Shown one piece after another: positions 4,350 to 5,369 of a DNA stretch of 5,369 bases (position 1 is its first letter; the number at the start of each line of letters is the position of its first letter). The notes beneath the pieces are model-generated. The model worked only from the letters and a program-made list of their open reading frames with translations. It was not told the DNA's origin and made no database searches. Origin of the DNA: Candidatus Nomurabacteria bacterium (lineage in GTDB: Bacteria; Patescibacteriota; Minisyncoccia; Phycocordibacterales; UBA9973); contig CALRFE010000050.1 of the NCBI GenBank assembly GCA_943356425.1, positions 1 through 5,369 on the forward strand, given 5' to 3'. A program made the translations under genes and the position numbers.

Positions 4350-4892
4350 ATGAAAAAGATTTTTCAATTCCTTAACATTTTACTTACTCTTATTGTTGTG
4401 TTCACTTTTGCGAGTTGCAGAAAGGATCACAGTTGCCCAACTGGAAAACACTATGACAGAACATTTCGTCAATGTGTAAATGATCCTGACCCCGCAACTT
4501 TCTCTGGTTACGATGACTCAGATACTCCTTCAGGTAATAATGGCGGCGGAAACGGTACTGGAACCGGAACTACTGTGACTCTCGTATACATTGCCTCAAG
4601 TGCTGGTACTAGTATTATCTATGACCAATATGGTACTGAACAAACTGTGTATCATGTAACTTGCCAGGTAGTCATACCAACTTGCAATTATAATGGCAAT
4701 TACCAAATCTGCACTTGGGTGAATCCTATTCCTCCAGATGGAAAAGTTACTGTTGCTTGCGAATATAGCACTTATCATAAGATCCGCAGCCTCGACGGAA
4801 GCGATGGGCATAAATTTTATGAAATGGATGTATATTTCAACCAAGGTGTTGCGAGCGCAGATGCAACTAATCAGATCGTGTATTTGAACTAA
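4350..4892 (+). CDS. Cys-rich secreted lipoprotein of unknown function
   Basis: The product is 180 residues. Residues 1-22 form a signal peptide (basic MKK, hydrophobic 8-20) ending in FAS before Cys23, an acceptable lipobox and so a predicted lipidated Cys. Next comes a small CPTGKHYDRTFRQC module (29-42) of the C-P-x-G-x-x-Y-D...C kind seen in short disulfide-linked repeats. A Gly/Asn/Thr linker (60-75, with NNGGGNGTGTG) leads to a beta-rich C-terminal domain (about 76-180) with cysteines at 105, 112, 121 and 137. Six cysteines besides the lipidated one could form three disulfides. I recognise no family and no enzymatic motif; a surface or binding role is inferred. The style (MKK...SC signal, Gly-rich linker, Cys-rich domain) recalls Bacteroidota lipoproteins and may indicate transfer. 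There is no Shine-Dalgarno sequence before the ATG. It is monocistronic, with its own strong promoter and terminator. Confidence 0.8.
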   Translation: MKKIFQFLNILLTLIVVFTFASCRKDHSCPTGKHYDRTFRQCVNDPDPATFSGYDDSDTPSGNNGGGNGTGTGTTVTLVYIASSAGTSIIYDQYGTEQTVYHVTCQVVIPTCNYNGNYQICTWVNPIPPDGKVTVACEYSTYHKIRSLDGSDGHKFYEMDVYFNQGVASADATNQIVYLN

Positions 4893-4916
4893 TGAGTATA
4901 GTAAAATTTTTTAAAT

Positions 4917-4953
4917 AAAAAAACCGCAGGATATCTTCCATGCGGTTTTTTTT
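4917..4953. terminator. Intrinsic terminator of the lipoprotein gene, symmetrical
   Basis: CCGCA (4924-4928) pairs with TGCGG (4941-4945). A7 (4917-4923) precedes it and T8 (4946-4953) follows. The loop can form a further GGA/TCC pairing. It lies 24 bases after the lipoprotein stop. The A tract makes it usable from the minus strand as well. Confidence 0.88.
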
Positions 4954-4973
4954 ATATCTAAAATCTCAACCCG

Positions 4974-4989
4974 CCGAGGCAAGGCCTCG
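4974..4989. repeat. REP-like palindrome, copy 1
   Basis: The unit contains the hairpin CGAGGC-AAG-GCCTCG (4975-4989). The 16 bases at 4974-4989 are the exact reverse complement of 5024-5039. The two copies form an inverted pair 34 bases apart, between the lipoprotein terminator and tRNA-Leu. They stand out as GC-rich in AT-rich sequence. Confidence 0.7.
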
Positions 4990-5017
4990 TTAATTACAAC
5001 TTAAGTGATTATTATGT

Positions 5018-5044
5018 CAATACCGAGGCCTTGCCTCGGTATTG
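5018..5044. repeat. REP-like palindrome, copy 2 (longer stem)
   Basis: CAATACCGAGGC (5018-5029) pairs perfectly with GCCTCGGTATTG (5033-5044) around a CTT loop, a 12-bp stem. It contains the inverted copy of the 16-base unit at 4974-4989. It begins 5 bases after the 3' end of tRNA-Leu(TAA), so it could also shape or end that minus-strand transcript. No U tract follows it, so it is not a standard terminator. Confidence 0.75.
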
Positions 5045-5048
5045 TATG

Positions 5049-5130
5049 TGCCCGAGGTGGGAATCGAACCCACATCCCTTGCGAGACACCATTTTAAGTG
5101 GTGCGCGTATACCAGTTCCGCCACTCGGGC
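5049..5130 (-). tRNA. tRNA-Leu (anticodon TAA)
   Basis: This is a complete class II tRNA of 82 bases. The acceptor arm is GCCCGAG/CTCGGGC, and the anticodon stem CACCA/TGGTG has loop CTTAAAA (anticodon TAA). A long variable arm (CTCGCAAGGGA region) and T arm GTGGG-TTCGATT-CCCAC follow. The discriminator base is A. CCA is not encoded. It is the last gene of a minus-strand tRNA cluster. Confidence 0.93.
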
Positions 5131-5193
5131 AAACAATTAGTTTTAAGATTTTTTCCCTTAATAACTAAAAACTTAAATCTATAAACTAATCTG

Positions 5194-5265
5194 AGGCCCG
5201 GGGCGGAATTGAACCGCCGTATATTCCTTTTGCAGAGGAATGCCTTACCACTTGGCTACCGGGCC
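5194..5265 (-). tRNA. tRNA-Cys (anticodon GCA)
   Basis: The complete cloverleaf is 72 bases. The acceptor arm is GGCCCGG/CCGGGCC, the anticodon stem TTCCT/AGGAA has loop CTGCAAA (anticodon GCA), and the T arm is GGCGG-TTCAATT-CCGCC. The discriminator base is U, as expected for tRNA-Cys identity. CCA is not encoded. It lies 63 bases upstream of tRNA-Leu(TAA) on the same strand, with only AT-rich spacer between and no clear promoter, so the two are probably co-transcribed. Confidence 0.93.
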
Positions 5266-5298
5266 GAAACTAACTAAAAATCTGAATCCTAAACAAAG

Positions 5299-5369
5299 TG
5301 CTGGAGGGGAGACTTGAACTCCCAACCCTTGCGGGACTAGTTCCTAAGACTAGCGCGTATACCAATTCC
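5299..5369 (-). tRNA. tRNA-Leu (anticodon TAG), 5' end beyond window
   Basis: The anticodon stem CTAGT/ACTAG has loop CTTAGGA (anticodon TAG). A long variable arm (CCCGCAAGGGT) and T arm GGGAG-TTCAAGT-CTCCC are visible, then the acceptor 3' strand CTCCAGC and discriminator A. CCA is not encoded. Its D-arm region GGTATACGCGC matches tRNA-Leu(TAA). By that alignment about 11 bases of the 5' end (acceptor 5' strand and start of the D stem) lie outside the window. It is 33 bases upstream of tRNA-Cys in the same cluster. Confidence 0.88.

Noticed and set aside
5139..5166. Hairpin between tRNA-Cys and tRNA-Leu(TAA) as a terminator or promoter element
   Set aside because: The stem is AT-only over most of its length, needs a bulge, and has no U tract. 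The spacer shows no convincing promoter either.
1..5369. CRISPR array, insertion sequence, transposase, toxin-antitoxin or defence genes
   Set aside because: No regularly spaced direct repeats, terminal inverted repeats with a transposase gene, or recognisable effector domains were seen.
1..5369. Use of UGA as a sense codon (Gracilibacteria/Absconditabacteria code)
   Set aside because: TGA ends the first pilin at a position matching its homologues' tails, and no gene needs readthrough of TGA.

Overview
The window looks like chromosomal DNA of a small-genome bacterium of the Patescibacteria (CPR) type. The evidence is three tandem VirB2/TrbC-like pilin subunits of the kind common in that group, tRNA genes with no encoded CCA end, short AT-rich leaders with no recognisable Shine-Dalgarno sequence before any of the six complete genes, and compact transcription units closed by strong hairpin terminators. 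UGA acts as a stop (first pilin) and no gene needs it read as glycine, which argues against the recoding Gracilibacteria/Absconditabacteria. This lineage assignment is inference; no marker gene is present.

Layout. Positions 1-1028 (+) hold three homologous two-helix pilin-like genes, the first cut by the window edge. They end at a bidirectional terminator (1046-1084) facing a convergent gene. Positions 1109-2071 (-) encode a membrane-anchored SPFH/band 7-like protein. Positions 2171-2683 (-) encode a 170-residue single-pass membrane protein of unknown function. These two minus-strand genes each have their own TTGACT-N17-TAYAAT promoter and share leader sequence and a common first few residues. 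The terminator of the second overlaps the promoter of the first.

Positions 2748-3085 contain a very stable hairpin, a GC-rich structured non-coding stretch, a terminator, tRNA-Lys(CTT) on the minus strand, and the terminator of the next gene. Positions 3070-4335 (-) encode a polytopic PAP2-family phosphatase of the inositol-phosphorylceramide-synthase-like branch. Divergent from it, only 14 bases away, is a secreted Cys-rich lipoprotein (4350-4892, +). The lipoprotein is driven by a fully consensus promoter that lies inside the PAP2 coding region.

The right end holds a terminator, a pair of inverted REP-like palindromes, and a minus-strand tRNA cluster: Leu(TAA), Cys(GCA) and a partial Leu(TAG).

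Apart from the tRNAs, almost everything encoded here is envelope-associated: pilins, an SPFH scaffold, a lipid phosphatase or transferase, a lipoprotein and a membrane-anchored protein. The pilin genes are probably one functional unit. The remaining genes appear to be separately transcribed. No complete unknown multi-gene system is evident. The most unusual signals are regulatory overlaps and small palindromic repeats.
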